NCBI GenBank assembly: GCA_958295665.1
Contig: OY282559.1
Location: 258,670,245-258,734,244, forward strand
Origin: Tipula vernalis
Lineage: Eukaryota; Arthropoda; Insecta; Diptera; Tipulidae
Length of the DNA stretch: 64,000 nt
Direction: 5' to 3'
Made by a program: the position numbers and the translations under genes. Below the pieces are notes generated by a model that was not told where the DNA came from, ran no database searches, and was given only the letters and a program-made list of their open reading frames with translations. Shown piece after piece: positions 11,675-22,093 of this stretch. How positions within the stretch are numbered: position 1 is the first letter of the stretch; each line of letters opens with the position of its first letter.

Positions 11675-12640
11675 AAATTCCGGAAATCATAATCTTCGAG
11701 GTAAAAATCCCGTTGGTACAGAGAACCCGATACACCTTATATAACATAATACCGGTGGCCATGCTACATTAAGGGAAGTATGTATATATTCAGCCGTCCT
11801 CAACTTATTTGATGGTAACAAGCCATCATGATAAATACATGCCAATGCCACTCTCTGCTCATGAATTCAACGCTTGCACTATGTATGTGAAGTTAGCCCG
11901 AAAAATCATCCCGAAAAGGCTTTTTTTAATTTTGGTGTGTTTCCTAGCTAAAATCCATACTAGCCCGAAAAAAAATTGAATTGTATGAAAAAATGAATAT
12001 CATCCCGAAATTTGATTAGTACATACTCGTACTTGTACATATTAGCAGTAGTAGCACGAAAAAAATTATTTGGTAACAATTACACTTCAAACTTAACAAG
12101 AGCTTATTTCATAATTTAAATAAAATATTTATTTAATATTGAACGAATCCGTTGCAAGAACAATCTGCAGAAATACACCAGTTATTATCTCATTATTAAA
12201 AGACAGTTATTGGTTAACCTTAAGTTCTTACTTCCAGACCGTATGTTTCTTAGTTTTTTATAGCAGGTTCAACCCCACATATATACCCAGCCCCTGTTAC
12301 AATGCTGACTTTCACCAAATTTCTACATAATGGTATAAAGCACAAGCTTGTTAAGTTCATTGCCAACTTCAGACCATTAACCCATTACCATAAGCTGGGG
12401 ATGAGGAACACTTCTGGGCCGAGACTCAATCAATTATTTTTATTATGCTCACTATTTCTACTACTATATCTCTATTCACAGAGTTTGCTATACATATTAA
12501 GGAAGATTTTTAAACTACATTTTTTCAATATAGAATCAGTATGTCTAGATAAATATGAATAGAGTGGACTAATACATTATCATGGGGCAAATCAAATTTG
12601 TATGCATGATATTGCCTATGGGGAGGGTGGAGTGCATGTG
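11675..12640 (+). other. BEL 3' region with possible env membrane end and small unknown insert
   Basis: Frames at 12139-12562 contain a hydrophobic Leu/Tyr-rich stretch near 12430-12500 that could be the membrane anchor of the env remnant. The segment 11890-12060, which repeats the word TAGCCCGAAAAA and CATCCCGAAA four times, looks like an unrelated insert. No intact gene is present. Confidence 0.35.
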
Positions 12641-12929
12641 GTCCAACACCTTGACCACACAAGGAAATGGCTGTGATATTTAAGATTTTTTTTGTTTTGT
12701 TTTGTTCCGCTTCTTTAGGACTAATTATAAACTTTTAATCCGTGATAAAGTGTTAATTTATTGTTAGTGCTACATCGTTCCATGTCTATTTATTACAAGA
12801 TCGTCAGTATGGGTTTATTACAGCAGCACATCTAGATCTCTGTGGCTAGTGACAATTACTCCGCCCAACCGACTTCACCTAGCCGGCGAACGTGCTGCGG
12901 TCACTGATGTGAGAGCCTCAGAGATGTTC

Positions 12930-14095
12930 TGTTGATGGTATGAAAATTCAATCGAATTGTAACCGTTCCGTTACAAGTTGGAGACTATAAACCAGTCAAA
13001 CCAAGAAATGAAACAACAATGAGAGGAACTTAAAGACCAAATTATAGATGGTCAAAAGAGAATGGACGTACTAACATACATGGCGAAGTGGTGAAGCTGC
13101 AAATGGAGATTCAACAAGTTGACCAAAAATTAGAAATGGAAGTGAAACTTGTCAAAACGGCGGTTCAATAGATTGAAGGGAAATTTCAAACGGATATTGA
13201 ACAGGTGAAACATAAATTATAAGCAGAGGTTAAACTTCTCGAGAAAGGGCTGATTGACGTCAAGGCAAGTGGAACAACGACGCCAGTGGTACAAACCGTC
13301 CAATCAATCAAGTTAAAGCCACCAACATTCGATGGAACAACATCTTTCGTCATTTTCAAATTTCAATTTGAGACGGCAGCCAATCAAAATCATTGGAACG
13401 ACGAACATCGTGTCGCGGCATTAATAGTGACCCTCAAAGGAGAAGCAGCAGAGGCTTTACAAACCATCCCGGAACAAGGGCGACACACTTATCGCGAAAT
13501 TATGAAGGCGCTGGATAGGAAGTACGGCAGTGACCACAAGCGGGAAATTTATCGCATGGAACTGAAAAGTTGCTACCCAAAAGGGAGGAAAATCGCTATA
13601 GGAATTTTCATCGGCAATCGAGCGATTAGTACATCTAGCACATACCAGTACATCGGCCGATTATATGGAAAGGCTAGAAATTGACGCATTCGTTGACGGC
13701 ATTCGAGATCTAGAAACACGCAAGGTGATGATTTTGTCACCTAAAGCAACGTTCGCGGAAACCGTTGCGTTTGCGTTAACGATCGAGGCTGTGCAGAACT
13801 TCACCAGACCGTCATTTAGACGCTAGGGCGGACGGTACAATAGTTTAGAAGCGGCAGGCTTAGGTGTTGGGAATGTAACAAGTTGGGTCACATCTCAATG
13901 GACTGTCGGAATGTTATACAGGGAGAGAGAAGATCGCCACCTTTTATGCGGGCAAACGCCGAACGGTTGGAACAAAGGTCTAGAGGCAGCGAGCTAAGAT
14001 GTTGGGTATGTAACAAGATTGGCCACATCTCACGAGATTGTTGGGAAGCAAGAGTAAAACGACACGGATCACCAACTTCTGTGGAAGAGCACTAG
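12930..14095 (+). pseudogene. Ty3/gypsy gag with two zinc knuckles
   Basis: A coiled-coil start (12960-13260, with stops) leads into IKLKPPTFDGTTSFVIFKFQ and a capsid region with LIVTLKGEAAEALQTIPEQG, the conserved core of many insect gypsy Gag proteins. A frameshift near 13680 is followed by FVDGIRDLETRKVM and AFALTIEAVQNFTR. Then come two CCHC knuckles, CWECNKLGHISMDC near 13870 and CWVCNKIGHISRDC at 14000-14040. This is structural protein for packaging the element's RNA, now broken by at least two frameshifts. Confidence 0.85.
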
Positions 14096-14229
14096 GAGGA
14101 GAGCAAGTATCGGATGAACGGATGGCAACAGTCGGTAAGGTGGAAAAGTTAGAAGTCAGTTTGAAGGAACCGAAGCTGGCTTCGCCGTCTGGTTGCCCCA
14201 TAATATTCATCCCTGTTTCGAGTGAAGCA

Positions 14230-14640
14230 CGAGGTGGAAGCAGCGTAACAATTATGGGCAATGTTGATGAGAGGAAGTGTATCATTACGCTAGATACCGG
14301 AGCAATCCACACAATTGTCCGGAAAGACTTGGTCAAATGGAGAGAGTGCAATGATAAAAGGGAAAAAGATCGGGAGAATTCTTTTCGAATATGAAGTGCT
14401 GATTGCAGACATTGTGGACGAGGTCATTTTGAGAATAGACTTCATGAGGGCAAATGGCTTTGTGGTGGATTTTGGACAAGGAATAATGAGTATCGATATT
14501 GAGTAGCTGAAACTTAAATTTAAAGGTGTGGATGCGACAGTAAGGTGTGTAACAATCAGCCATTGCGGGGAGCTGCCATGGAAATCTGGAACAATTGTTG
14601 AAGAAATCAATGAGCATCAGGTTAAACTGATTTTGAGTAA
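14230..14640 (+). pseudogene. Gypsy aspartic protease
   Basis: The motif ITLDTGAIHTIVRKDL around 14284-14330 is a retropepsin active site (DTGA). A frameshift near 14360 is followed by the second half, ILFEYEVLIADIVDEVILRI-like and DFMRANGFVVDF, the typical ILG-D substrate-cleft region. It follows the gag knuckles as expected. RT does not follow. Confidence 0.8.
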
Positions 14641-14931
14641 GAAGTGTCGGGTTGTGCGAAGAGGAGTGCTAGTATCCGGTGACTGAATGAGGGATCGTTA
14701 TGGCAAACAAACCAACGGCGGAAGATTTGACGAAAAGCGGCTGAAACGGAACCGCGTTCTACAATGGAAGAAGGATTCGTTGTCGAAAGTGCAGCCTACA
14801 TGGACGGCATCCTACAGGACATGAAAGGGACAAGGAGATAAACCAAAGGTGGTGCATTTGGAGAGGCTGACCCTGTACAGATGAAGTGATTTGGGTCCTG
14901 TTCGGGATGAACAGGCTTAAGTGAGGGGTAG
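14641..14931 (+). pseudogene. Junction from protease region to gypsy pol 3' end
   Basis: After the protease the sequence leaps to the C-terminal end of pol, with KPKVVHLERLTLYR just upstream of the polypurine tract (AAGTGAGGGGTAG). RT, RNase H and integrase are deleted, the same architecture as at 564-1408. Confidence 0.65.
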
Positions 14932-15329
14932 TGTGACGGTGACACCTAGATTGTAATAGAACAAGTTAAATTAATAGCTCATTGTTTTAGTGTACTAAAA
15001 TGGAATTTTCCATGATAAAACAGTTCTCAATGTTTCTACACTATTCTAACTGGAAAATTCATGAAATTTCTAGAAGTTTGGTTTGTATATATAAAAAGAC
15101 GAACGAGATCGAATTGGATTATTCGAATTTGGAACGCGATAGTGTAATCTTGTAAGAATTATTAGTATTTGGTGAGCGATAGTGTAAAGATTAAAAAGAA
15201 ATTAAGAAGTGATTTAAAAAGTGTTGTAATAAATAAATTATAAGTGTACAGTAAAATTGTGTAAAAATTAAATAAAGTGAATTTGTGAATTATTGTTAAA
15301 TGAAATTGTGTTGTAATAATTCTTGTGCA
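14932..15329 (+). repeat. 3' LTR, truncated, of the TGTGACGG family
   Basis: It begins TGTGACGGTGACACCTAG directly after the polypurine tract and matches the solo LTR at 48111 through CATGATAAAA, the TATATAAAAAG box near 15090, and the AACGCGATAGTGTA block. The match stops near TTCTTGTG at about 15329, where Penelope-like sequence starts, so roughly the last 80 bp of the LTR are lost. Confidence 0.85.
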
Positions 15330-15617
15330 ACTATGTATTAGAAGAACTGACAAATCAAAATTATTTTAAACACGGAAATAGATTTAACAAACAAACCGAA
15401 GGTCTTCCAATGGGCAGCCTTCGAAAATAAATTTATTATAAACAACATAAATAAATTCTACAAAGATATAGTTTACTGGTACAGATACGTAGATGATATC
15501 CTGATCATATTTACGGGTACAATCAGACAACTAAATCAATTTTTAAATTATTTAAACCAATTACACCAAAATATTAAGTTTACATTGGAGATTGAAAATA
15601 ATAAAAATATAAATTTC
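15330..15617 (+). pseudogene. Penelope-like element reverse transcriptase fragment
   Basis: The frame contains NRFNKQTEGLPMGS, the PLE finger motif, then a small deletion, and IVYWYRYVDDILIIF, the catalytic palm, followed by FTLEIENNKNINFLD. These are hallmarks of Penelope-like RTs. About 116 bp at the right end is repeated at 21279-21403, so two separate copies of one family exist in the window. The fragment is cut on its right by a mariner remnant. The GIY-YIG endonuclease expected downstream is absent from this copy. Confidence 0.85.
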
Positions 15618-16240
15618 TTGGATATTGCACCGCACGATTTGGTGCGGATTTTGGTCCGGTGGCATCATTGGGCCATTTTTCTTTGAAAATGAGCAAGGAG
15701 CCGCCGTTACTGTCAATGGTGAGCGCTACCGCGCCATGATAAACGATTTTTTGTTCCCGGCACTTGAAGAGGAGGACATAGGCAACATTTGGTTTCAACA
15801 AGACGGCGCTCCGTGCCACACAGTACACGTTTCAATTGATCTTTTGCGCACTGTCTTCGAAGATCGAATTATCAGCCGAAATGCTAATGTGATTTGGCCG
15901 CCTCAGAGCTGTGATTTGACGCCATTGGACTATTATGTTTAGGGTGACGTCAAAGATAAGCGTTACACCAATAAACCAGCAACGATTGACGCTCTCAAGA
16001 ACAATATTCGCATTGCCATTGAAGACATAATGCCGCATACCATCGAAAATGTGCTCAAAAATTGGAACGACCGTTTTGGGTACGTCAAGGCCAGCCGAGG
16101 CAGTCATATGAATGAAATAGTATTCCATAATTAATCGGAAGAATTATTCTTTACAATGAAAAAATAAATTTGAAAAAATATTGAGAACTTTTTGTTTTAT
16201 TGCATTTTTAAAAAAAAAAAATTATTTGACCCACCCTGTA
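15618..16240 (+). pseudogene. Mariner-type transposase, 5'-truncated, with right terminal repeat
   Basis: The frame 15625-15942 reads TIWCGFWSGGIIGPFFFE, WFQQDGAPCHT (second catalytic Asp) and NVIWPPQSCDLTPLDYYV (third catalytic Asp region). It stops at a TAG in the codon that is tryptophan in the family, then continues in frame through ENVLKNWNDRFGYVKASRGS to about 16134. The right end ACCCACCCTGTATA at 16227-16240 fits the usual terminal repeat of this group. The N-terminal helix-turn-helix part and left end are missing. Apart from the single stop the retained half is well preserved, suggesting a fairly recent insertion. Confidence 0.9.
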
Positions 16241-16253
16241 TATAATTTTTTTT

Positions 16254-16280
16254 GTTCTCTCTCTCTCTCTCTCTCTCTTT
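16254..16280 (+). repeat. (CT)n microsatellite
   Basis: About 13 CT dinucleotides in a row lie between the mariner end and the next gypsy element. Confidence 0.9.
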
Positions 16281-16482
16281 CATTGCACTTTGAAAATAGA
16301 ATAGACCGCGTTAGTTTCAGTGACGGTAGTTGGTTTCAAGATCAGGTTATTTTATCGTTTTTGTAGAAATTCAGTGAGGAGATCCTATCGAATAGAGTTC
16401 AATATTTTGATTAAAGGTAATTATATAATTTCCTTGTCATCGGATCAACTGAAATTTTAGATTGGTTTCTTTATATTAAAAA

Positions 16483-17139
16483 ATGGGAAAATCCGACGAA
16501 GAGGATAATAATGAAACGGGCGCCAAGGGCAGTAATGTCAAATCGGAATCAAGTGAAAGTGCCCAAATAAACATTCAAATGCCACAGTTTTGGACTCACA
16601 TGCCTGATCTTTGGTTCACGGTTTTCGAGGAAAATCTTAAAGCTACAAAACAAGTGTCGGACAAAGCTAAATATTCACGAGTGCTGCTTTTTCTGCCACA
16701 TGATATAATCGAAGCAGTAGCAGATATAATTAAGAGACCACCAGAATCAGACCGCTACAATACAATCAAAGAAACTATAATTAAACGTTGTACCCTATCT
16801 GAAAAACGACGATTAAATGAAATCTTGAAAGGCCAAGTAATGGGTTCTAATAGTCCGTCGCAGTTGTATCGTCATCTAGAAAAGTTAAGTTTTTTCGATT
16901 CAACTATTCTAGAACACCTCATAACTCTAGAAATAGGGATCAATCGGCAGGAAATACACATAATCAATTTCGGACATACTCACGATCTCGTTCGCGCCCG
17001 AGAATTTACTATGATAACGGAAGAAAGTTGTGTTTTTACCATTACAAATTTAAAGATCTCGCACGCAGATGTCATAAGACTATATGTGAGTATCACACAA
17101 AACCAATATCAAAAAGTCAGGGAAACGAGTAGTGCCTAA
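16483..17139 (+). pseudogene. CsRn1-type Gag
   Basis: ATG at 16483 opens a 218-residue frame. After a short acidic, Ser-rich start comes PDLWFTVFEENLKATKQVSD and a helical capsid with PPESDRYNTIKETIIKRCTL and SEKRRLNEILKGQ. The last 30 or so codons are out of frame: the neighbouring frame holds LCFYHYKFKDLARRC, the CHCC knuckle of this lineage, so a small indel near 17020 broke the end. A deletion near 16925 also removed part of the capsid-knuckle linker. The upstream polypyrimidine-rich leader has no clear primer binding site. Confidence 0.85.
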
Positions 17140-17480
17140 TGTTCAAGCGGCGGACATTGCGCAGCATAAGTGTCGCCTGTTTCTAACATGCCGAAATACG
17201 AGATTGGTTTTCTTAATAGATACAGGTGCGGATGTATCTGTTATTCCTGTTAGTTATTGTCGACCAATAATGAACAAACCAATATCATCATTATCAGCTG
17301 CAAATGGAACAAACATCTCAATTTATGGTAGCAAGTTATTAGACATAGATTTGGGTCTTAGAAGACGAATTCAACATGTTTTCATAGTTGCCGACGTTAC
17401 TAAACCTATTATCGGAGCAGACTTTCTCATAAAATTTGAGCTTACTGTTGACTTAAAAAACCCGTGTATTGATCGATAAT
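17132..17480 (+). pseudogene. CsRn1-type protease
   Basis: The frame overlaps the end of gag and contains CRLFLTCRNTRLVFLIDTGA, the DTGA active site near 17218-17229, then DVSVIP, GSKLLDIDLGLRR and the PIIGADFLIKF flap/cleft block. It continues into DLKN and stops at 17477-17479. The remaining pol is in other frames. Confidence 0.85.
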
Positions 17481-18560
17481 AACACACTATTAACTGTCGG
17501 AGCAATAGAAAAGTTTGGTAATATACCATCTGTAAAAATACAGAACGATTCAGGAATATTGAAAAGTTTACTTGACGAATTCCCAAATCTCACCTTAGAG
17601 CCATGTTACAATCAACCTATAAAGCATTCCATCGTTCATCGTATGCAGACCAAGGGGCCACTACCATTCTGTCGTCCTAGAAGGTTAGATCCGGTCAAGC
17701 ACAAAATCGCTAAATCAGAGTTCGAGTATATACTGCAACAGGGATTATGTCGACCATCAAGTTCACATACATGTTCACCATTGCACCTGGTTCCAAAAAA
17801 AGATAGCCATGATTGGAGACCGTGTGGCGACTATAGGAGACTAAACGTAGTCACAAGCTGATCGATATCCTTTACCGCATATTCATTCTTTCAACTCATT
17901 CTTACAAGGTAGTACAATCTTTTCAAAGATCGATCTGGTACGTGCATTTCATCATATACCAGTTGCAGAAGAAGACATGCATAAGACAGCGATAACAACT
18001 CCATTTGGAGTTTACAAGGATGCCATATGGGCTTCGAAATGCCGCACAGACGTTCCAACGGTTTATGGATGAAGTGATACGTTGCCTAGATTTCGTGTTT
18101 GTTTATATCGATGATATTTTGGTGACCAGTAAAAACATTAATGAACATCTCGAGCACTTGAGAATTTTGTTTCGCAGGTTATCAGATTAGTCCATAAATA
18201 TCAAGCCAATCAAATGTGAATTAGGTGTACCAAAACTAAACTACTTATCTCACGAAATTACCAAAGACGGTATAAAACCAGCTGAAGACCGTATAATAGC
18301 AATATGTGACTTCCCAGCGCCCACATCAATTAAGTCCACACAAAGGTTTATAGGAATGGTAAATTATTTTCATAGATTTGTGCCGTATTTAGCAGAGTAT
18401 TTATCACCAATTCACAATTATTTAACGTCGTTATCTAGCATGCCTCCAAAAACACCATTCGTATGGCCCGAAGAGTGTCAGTCATCGTTCCAGAAAATTA
18501 AAATAGAGCTGTGTAACGCTACTTTACTAGCTCAGTCAATTAGTGGTGCCGAACGTAGCA
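17469..18560 (+). pseudogene. CsRn1-type reverse transcriptase
   Basis: Frames 17469-17861, about 17870-18003, 18005-18190 and 18356-18540 together cover the RT: RPRRLDPVKHKIAKSEFEY, the LHLVPKK and WRPCGDYRRLN boxes, [19 protein letters not shown] in the broken zone, [20 protein letters not shown], and the catalytic VYIDDILVTS. The thumb and RNase H connection (RFIGMVNYFHRFVPYLA) follow. Stops at 17859 and 18188 and at least three frameshifts inactivate it, but no large segment is missing. Confidence 0.9.
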
Positions 18561-20067
18561 ATCGGTAGTGTCCTAGAACAAACAGTTAACAGCAAAAGAG
18601 AACCGCTCGCTTACTTTTCTCGTAAGTTAACACCAGAAACCAGATATTCAACGTTTGACAGGGAATTACTTGCTGTTTATAGTGCCATACAGCATTTCAA
18701 GTATTACTTGGAAGGTCGTGAATTTACGGTTTATACGGATCACGAATCATTAACAACTGCGTTCTCAGCAAAAACAGATAGGAAACCTCGTCAAGCAAAT
18801 CAAATGGAATTTATTGCACAATTTTGTACATCGATAAAATACATCAAAGGATCGTCAAATACGGTTGCCGATACACTTTCACGCCCAATGGACTTGGATT
18901 CAATCCATATTCCGGGTATGGATCTTACTAAATTGCTCATACAACAGAAGGCGGCCAAGGAATTAATACATCTATTAAAGTCGAATGATTCTAATCTGAA
19001 AATTAAGTTGATCAAAGATACAAACTCCAATCTTGAACTCTATTGCGAAGCCTCTAAAGATCAATTATGCCCGTATATCCCATATCAAATGAGAAAAACC
19101 ATATTTCAAAACATCCATAACTTGGCACATTTAGTACTCGCGCTACCAATGAGGCGATCAATTCAAAATTTTTTTGGCCTAAAATGAATACAAATATCAG
19201 TAATTGGGTAAAATCATGTATGGGTTGCCAAACTGCAAAAATAACTCGGCATACTTGATCTGAGTTTGGAACATTCGTTCCTCCATCCGAAAGGTTTCAG
19301 CACATACATATGGATGTTGCCGGTCTGTTACCTCCTTCAAATGGTTCTATCTACATATTAACTATCGTTGATAGATTTACTAGATGGCCTGAAGCAATTC
19401 CACTCCCAGACATCAAGACAATTACAATTTTACAAGCGTACATGGAAGATTATGTTTCAAGATTCGGTGTGCTATTAGAAATCACTACTGATCGGGGCGC
19501 TCAATTTGAGAGCAAACTTTTCGACGAATTTAAAAATTAATGGGAACAAAACGAATACGAACCACAGCATATTACCCCCAAGCTAACGGAATGGTAGAGA
19601 GGTTCCACCGAATCCTTAAATCAGCACTAATGGCTAGAGAATCAGGAGTATATTGGGGTGACGAACTACCCCTAATACTCTTAGGTATCCGATCATCAAT
19701 TAAAACAGACCTAGGCTGCTCTTCTGCAGACCTAGTGTATGGACAACCACTACGGGTTCCTTCCGAAATGACTATACAAGAACATAGACCTGACAATATC
19801 CAACCTCGAGCTAATCTCCAAAACAACCTGTACATTCCGAAGCAATTAGTCGATTGTAAATTCGTCTTGGTTCGTAAAGATTCAGTTAGAGTAGGTTTGA
19901 CACCGCCTTATGAGGGCCCGTTTCGAGTAGTAAAGAAACTTCATAAATACTTTGTGAGAGAAATGAGAGGTTCGAATGTTTCTGTGTCTATCGATCGTGT
20001 TAAACCAGCTTTTGTCACTGAAATGGTATCAGCCAACAGAAGTAGTAAGCAAGCTTCATTTCAATAA
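18543..20067 (+). pseudogene. CsRn1-type RNase H and integrase
   Basis: Frame 18543-19187 gives RNase H (YFSRKLTPETRYSTFDRELL, VYTDHESLTTAF, SSNTVADTLSRP) and the start of the integrase zinc finger (NIHNLAHL). The C-x2-C half (SCMGCQTAK) is in another frame near 19215. Frame 19310-19540 has the first two catalytic residues (HMDVAGLLPP; TTDRGAQFES). After a stop and shift, 19540-20067 has the third (YYPQANGMVERFHR), DLVYGQPLRVPSE, and the GPFRVVKKLHKYFVR C-terminal domain. All DD35E residues survive across the frameshifts, indicating a relatively young copy. Confidence 0.9.
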
Positions 20068-20099
20068 TCAATTTTTTGTTAACATTTTTTTTTTTTTTT

Positions 20100-20279
20100 T
20101 GAAAAGGGGGTAATGTAGTGTCTACTACAATCCATTATCTATTCAAAGGCGCAAAAGTGATGTTCACGTCAAAAATTATAATCCAATTCAATTCCTTATA
20201 TAAACACGGTATCTATACAATACAACTATAGTGGAATCGTACAATACTTCATTTGTATTCCTCTTTACTTTATATACCA
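20100..20279 (+). repeat. Polypurine tract and 3' LTR start of the CsRn1-type element
   Basis: GAAAAGGGGGTAA (20100-20112) precedes TGTAGTGTCTACTAC, a likely LTR start at 20113 with internal dyad GTAGTGTCTACTAC. A TATATAAACA box sits near 20199. The LTR's right end is uncertain because the inverted repeat starting about 20280 follows at once. Confidence 0.55.
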
Positions 20280-21075
20280 GCATAGAATATATATAAACAG
20301 AACAATATCTTCTATTGCGCTTTAATCCTAAGTTTGTGAACAAATATTTAAAATATGATTTAGAAGAGATAGAAAAACAATTTTGTATGGAATCAATGAA
20401 ACAAAACAAAAATACAAAAATGTTTGTACCCACCCCTTTGTTTTAATCAATTAAAATCAGTACAATTTTAAAAGGAAAGGGAAATCGTTACACTTTGTAA
20501 TGTGTTTAAAAGAGATAGACGTTCATAAATAATTTTTGATTTTGGTCTAGTTAGCTTTGCGAAACTTTAAAATCAAATCAAAAAATAAACAAAGGACCAC
20601 TTATTGTTTTTGATGACGAGATACAAAATTATACAAATAAAAGTGAAATGATACAAAAACACATACACAACCTTATTCAAGTTTTGTTTTTGTCTTTATT
20701 ATTTGTTTGATATGATTTGGTATCCCGTTATCGAAAACCATAAGAGGTCCTTTGTTTATTTTTTGATTTGATTTTAAAGTTTCGCAAAGCTAACTAGACC
20801 AAAATCAAAAATTATTTATGAACGTCTATCTCTTTTAAACACATTACAAAGTGTAGAGATTTCCCTTTCCTTTTAAAATTGTACTGATTTTAATTGATCA
20901 AAACAAAGGGGTGGGTACAAACATTTTTGTACTTTGTTTCATTGTTTTGTTTCACTGATTCCATACAAAATTGTTTTTCTATCTCTTCTAAATCATATGT
21001 TAAATATTTGTTTACAAACTTAGGATCAAAACGCAATAGAAGATATTGTTCTGTTTATATATGTATATTCTGTGA
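20280..21075. repeat. Long inverted repeat, arms about 325 bp, loop about 135 bp
   Basis: Arms 20280-20605 and 20740-21073 are reverse complements at roughly 95 percent by eye (for example GGTGGGTACAAACATTTTTG in the right arm against its complement in the left). The differences are single bases and one short indel. Each arm has an open stretch of about 45 codons (containing YDLEEIEKQFCMES) but no recognised domain. The loop is AT-rich. It lies between a gypsy LTR and a Penelope-like fragment, and Penelope elements are known for inverted terminal copies, but that link is only inference. Confidence 0.8.
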
Positions 21076-21278
21076 TACCAGCTTTGCTTTAATAAAAGGT
21101 GGAGGGTCGTACATTATTTTTGGCATCATAACGATACTCATGTGTGTTGGTCGGGTCAAATAAATATTAAATAATAATAATGAAACAGAAATGTATATAA
21201 CTAATTTAATGTACTTAAATTATATTCAATAAATTAAAAAATAATATTATTGTGTATTTTATGTAGTAAAAGCTACAC

Positions 21279-21676
21279 CTGATCATATTTACGGGTACAA
21301 TCAGACAACTAAATCAATTTTCAATTTATTTAAACCAATTACACCAAAATATTAAGTTTACATTGGAGATTGAAAATAATAAAAATATAAATTTCTTGGA
21401 TATAAATATAACTAATTCTGATTCTCAGAATAAACTCAAAATATTTAGAATACCAACACACACAAGCCACCCGATCCAAAATTATGGTTAAAAAATTGCT
21501 TATAAAACTCAAAATTCATTGGAACAGAAAATAAAGCCTGAAAATGATTCAATTTTGGACACCGGAGTTTATAAATTAAAATGTTCAGATTGCCCTTCAT
21601 TTTATTTAGGACAAACTGGAAGATCATTTGGACAACGGTTTAAGGAACATACAAGGCATATTGGCAAAATTAGGAC
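21279..21676 (+). pseudogene. Penelope-like element 3' fragment with GIY-YIG domain
   Basis: It starts within the RT palm (LIIFTGTIRQLNQF), repeats 15502-15617, and continues to the C-terminal endonuclease: TGVYKLKCSDCPSFYLGQTG then RSFGQRFKEHTR, the GIY-YIG nuclease motif of Penelope-like elements. The connection domain between is shortened, with a frameshift near 21490. It ends at AGGAC (21672-21676), where a Mag-type LTR is inserted; the frame then reads into LTR sequence up to a stop near 21834. Confidence 0.85.
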
Positions 21677-21886
21677 TGTTATATGTCTATTGGACTTAGC
21701 ACTTCCATGTTTATGTAGTATGTCTATGATCTATCCATTAGATGGTGGTATATCAATGATAGTGGAGGGAACTGGAGGATGGAATAAAACCTCGGGTATC
21801 AAGTATTACGGTATACTAATAAAGTATATATGTTAAATCTTAATATAATTGTATTTCTTTAATATGTGGATAAGACATCCACAACA
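21677..21886 (+). repeat. 5' LTR of a Mag-type gypsy element
   Basis: The 210-bp unit runs TGTTATATGTCTATTGG...CATCCACAACA and is nearly identical to 24561-24770. AATAAA occurs near 21785 and 21822. It is preceded by Penelope-like sequence ending AGGAC. Confidence 0.9.
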
Positions 21887-21904
21887 TGGTGTCAGATGTG
21901 GGGT
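21887..21904 (+). other. Primer binding site of the Mag-type element
   Basis: TGGTGTCAGATGTGGGGT starts directly at the LTR end, the position and TGG start expected of a tRNA 3'-end complement. The tRNA species cannot be named with certainty from memory. Confidence 0.6.
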
Positions 21905-22093
21905 GAAATAATTTCAATAAAAAAAATATATATATTGAAACGAAAATATATTATTTCACTCGTGATAGACAATTAACATAAGTGAGGTTAAGTGAAAATC
22001 ACATTAGTAAAAAGTAAAACGATTGCGATATACATACATGCAACAACATCAACAAAAACATGAAATTAGTCAACGATGAGCTAAAATCGCTTC

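Larger units (their letters stand above)
7430..12640 (+). mobile_element. Decayed BEL/Pao LTR retrotransposon with env-like remnant
   Basis: In order on the plus strand are a BEL-type gag (7740-8907), aspartic protease (9129-9329), RT/RNase H (9330-10710), the last bit of integrase (10735-10839) and an env-like region (10885-11674, possibly to 12562). Most of integrase is missing. A purine-rich tract (GGGGAGGGTGGAG) near 12620-12632 would suit the priming site of a 3' LTR, but no matching LTR pair could be delimited. Every reading frame is broken. Confidence 0.8.
16280..20280 (+). mobile_element. CsRn1/Kabuki-type Ty3/gypsy element
   Basis: Gag, protease, RT, RNase H and integrase follow in the normal order over 3.6 kb. 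The wording of Gag (FW...PDLWF...Q, LSEKRRLNEIL), RT (RPSSSHTCSPLHLVPKK, WRPCGDYRRLN) and integrase (LPPSNGSIYILTIVDRFTRW) is that of the CsRn1/Kabuki lineage. A 3' polypurine tract (GAAAAGGGGGTAA) precedes an LTR start at 20113. No 5' LTR can be found before gag. Confidence 0.85.

Noticed and set aside
16300..16380. Primer binding site of the CsRn1-type element (TGGTTTCAAGATCAGG)
   Set aside because: It does not match the tryptophan-tRNA-type site I expect for this lineage, and no 5' LTR end precedes it.
20188..21163. Protein-coding gene pair with matching reading frames on opposite strands
   Set aside because: The two frames are the same sequence in the two arms of the inverted repeat, and neither shows a known domain or initiation context.
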